The translations under genes and the position numbers were made by a program. The notes under the pieces were generated by a model that was given only the letters and a program-made list of their open reading frames with translations, was not told the DNA's origin and searched no databases. This document shows, piece by piece, positions 63,974 through 64,000 of a stretch of 64,000 nucleotides of DNA (positions within the stretch are counted from its first letter, which is position 1; each line of letters starts with the position of its first letter). This DNA is from Musa acuminata AAA Group (taxonomy: Eukaryota > Streptophyta > Magnoliopsida > Zingiberales > Musaceae): assembly GCF_036884655.1 (NCBI RefSeq), contig NC_088345.1:32276501-32340500 (forward strand). The letters are read 5' to 3'.

Positions 63974-64000
63974 TGTTGGGAAATCATGAGGGGCGATATC
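63974..64000 (-). repeat. 5' LTR of copia E, last 27 bp only
   Basis: Plus-strand TGTTGGGAAATCATGAGGGG matches the start of 56752-58244 with one difference. The rest lies beyond the window. Confidence 0.9.

Larger units (their letters stand above)
56752..64000 (-). mobile_element. Ty1/copia element E, nearly intact, running off the window
   Basis: Minus-strand order: 5' LTR (only its last 27 bp, 63974-64000), primer-binding site, leader with GC-rich block and hairpins, gag-protease, integrase, RT, RNase H, polypurine tract, 3' LTR (56752-58244). The same family as L, R and C, and the least damaged copy. It is inserted in SIRE D upstream of ORF3. Confidence 0.93.

Overview
The window is plant nuclear DNA, probably from a monocot: a split gene with GT-AG introns, large AT microsatellites and nested LTR retrotransposons. 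The SIRE-like LTRs rich in GGCGGTGNCACCGCC units remind me of banana-family (Musaceae) repeats, but that guess is weak and no species is claimed.

Layout. (1) 1-7750: the only clear host gene, a four-exon membrane-bound RING-H2 E3 ubiquitin ligase (CDS 1521-7162, 415 residues, intact), with a 3-kb intron 3 that carries old repeat sequence. (2) 7751-22370: a minus-strand Ty3/gypsy chromovirus with 438-bp LTRs and a perfect 5-bp target duplication (TATTT), inserted 588 bp past the stop codon. Its middle is replaced by two Ty1/copia elements of one family in opposite orientation (L, 10248-16252, plus; R, 16281-20220, minus), fused tail to tail by a deletion with a short templated filler. (3) 22376-26443: AT-rich sequence with no recognised gene, a 555-bp TA microsatellite and old repeat traces. 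(4) 26444-30075: rearranged LTRs of the same copia family, including a solo LTR (26877-29073) with 5-bp target duplications (CTACC) and an internal AT microsatellite of about 670 bp. (5) 30076-39351: a decayed SIRE-like copia element (B) with gag, pol and an extra third ORF, inserted into the 5' LTR of a decayed copia element (C, 29612-44998). (6) 44999-64000: a nested series in which each element interrupts the one before: C is broken by SIRE LTR piece G, G by non-autonomous SIRE A, A by SIRE LTR F, F by SIRE D (which carries ORF3), and D by a nearly intact copia element E that runs off the right edge.

Most notable. The copia family L/R/E/C has a leader of about 1.7-1.8 kb between primer-binding site and gag. 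It holds a GC-rich block and four stem-loops that share one apex (TTGGTCGAGTCCCTCGAG) on different but self-complementary basal stems. The SIRE elements B and D both keep a 370-codon third ORF behind pol, preceded by a TATA-like box and the same kind of GC-rich inverted units that lie upstream of the LTR TATA box, which suggests an internal promoter. The L/R fusion forms an inverted repeat with arms near 4 kb that could give long hairpin RNA against its own family.

Apart from the RING gene, every coding region is a retrotransposon protein, mostly broken. Element E is the least damaged. All calls come from reading the sequence; no similarity search was run.
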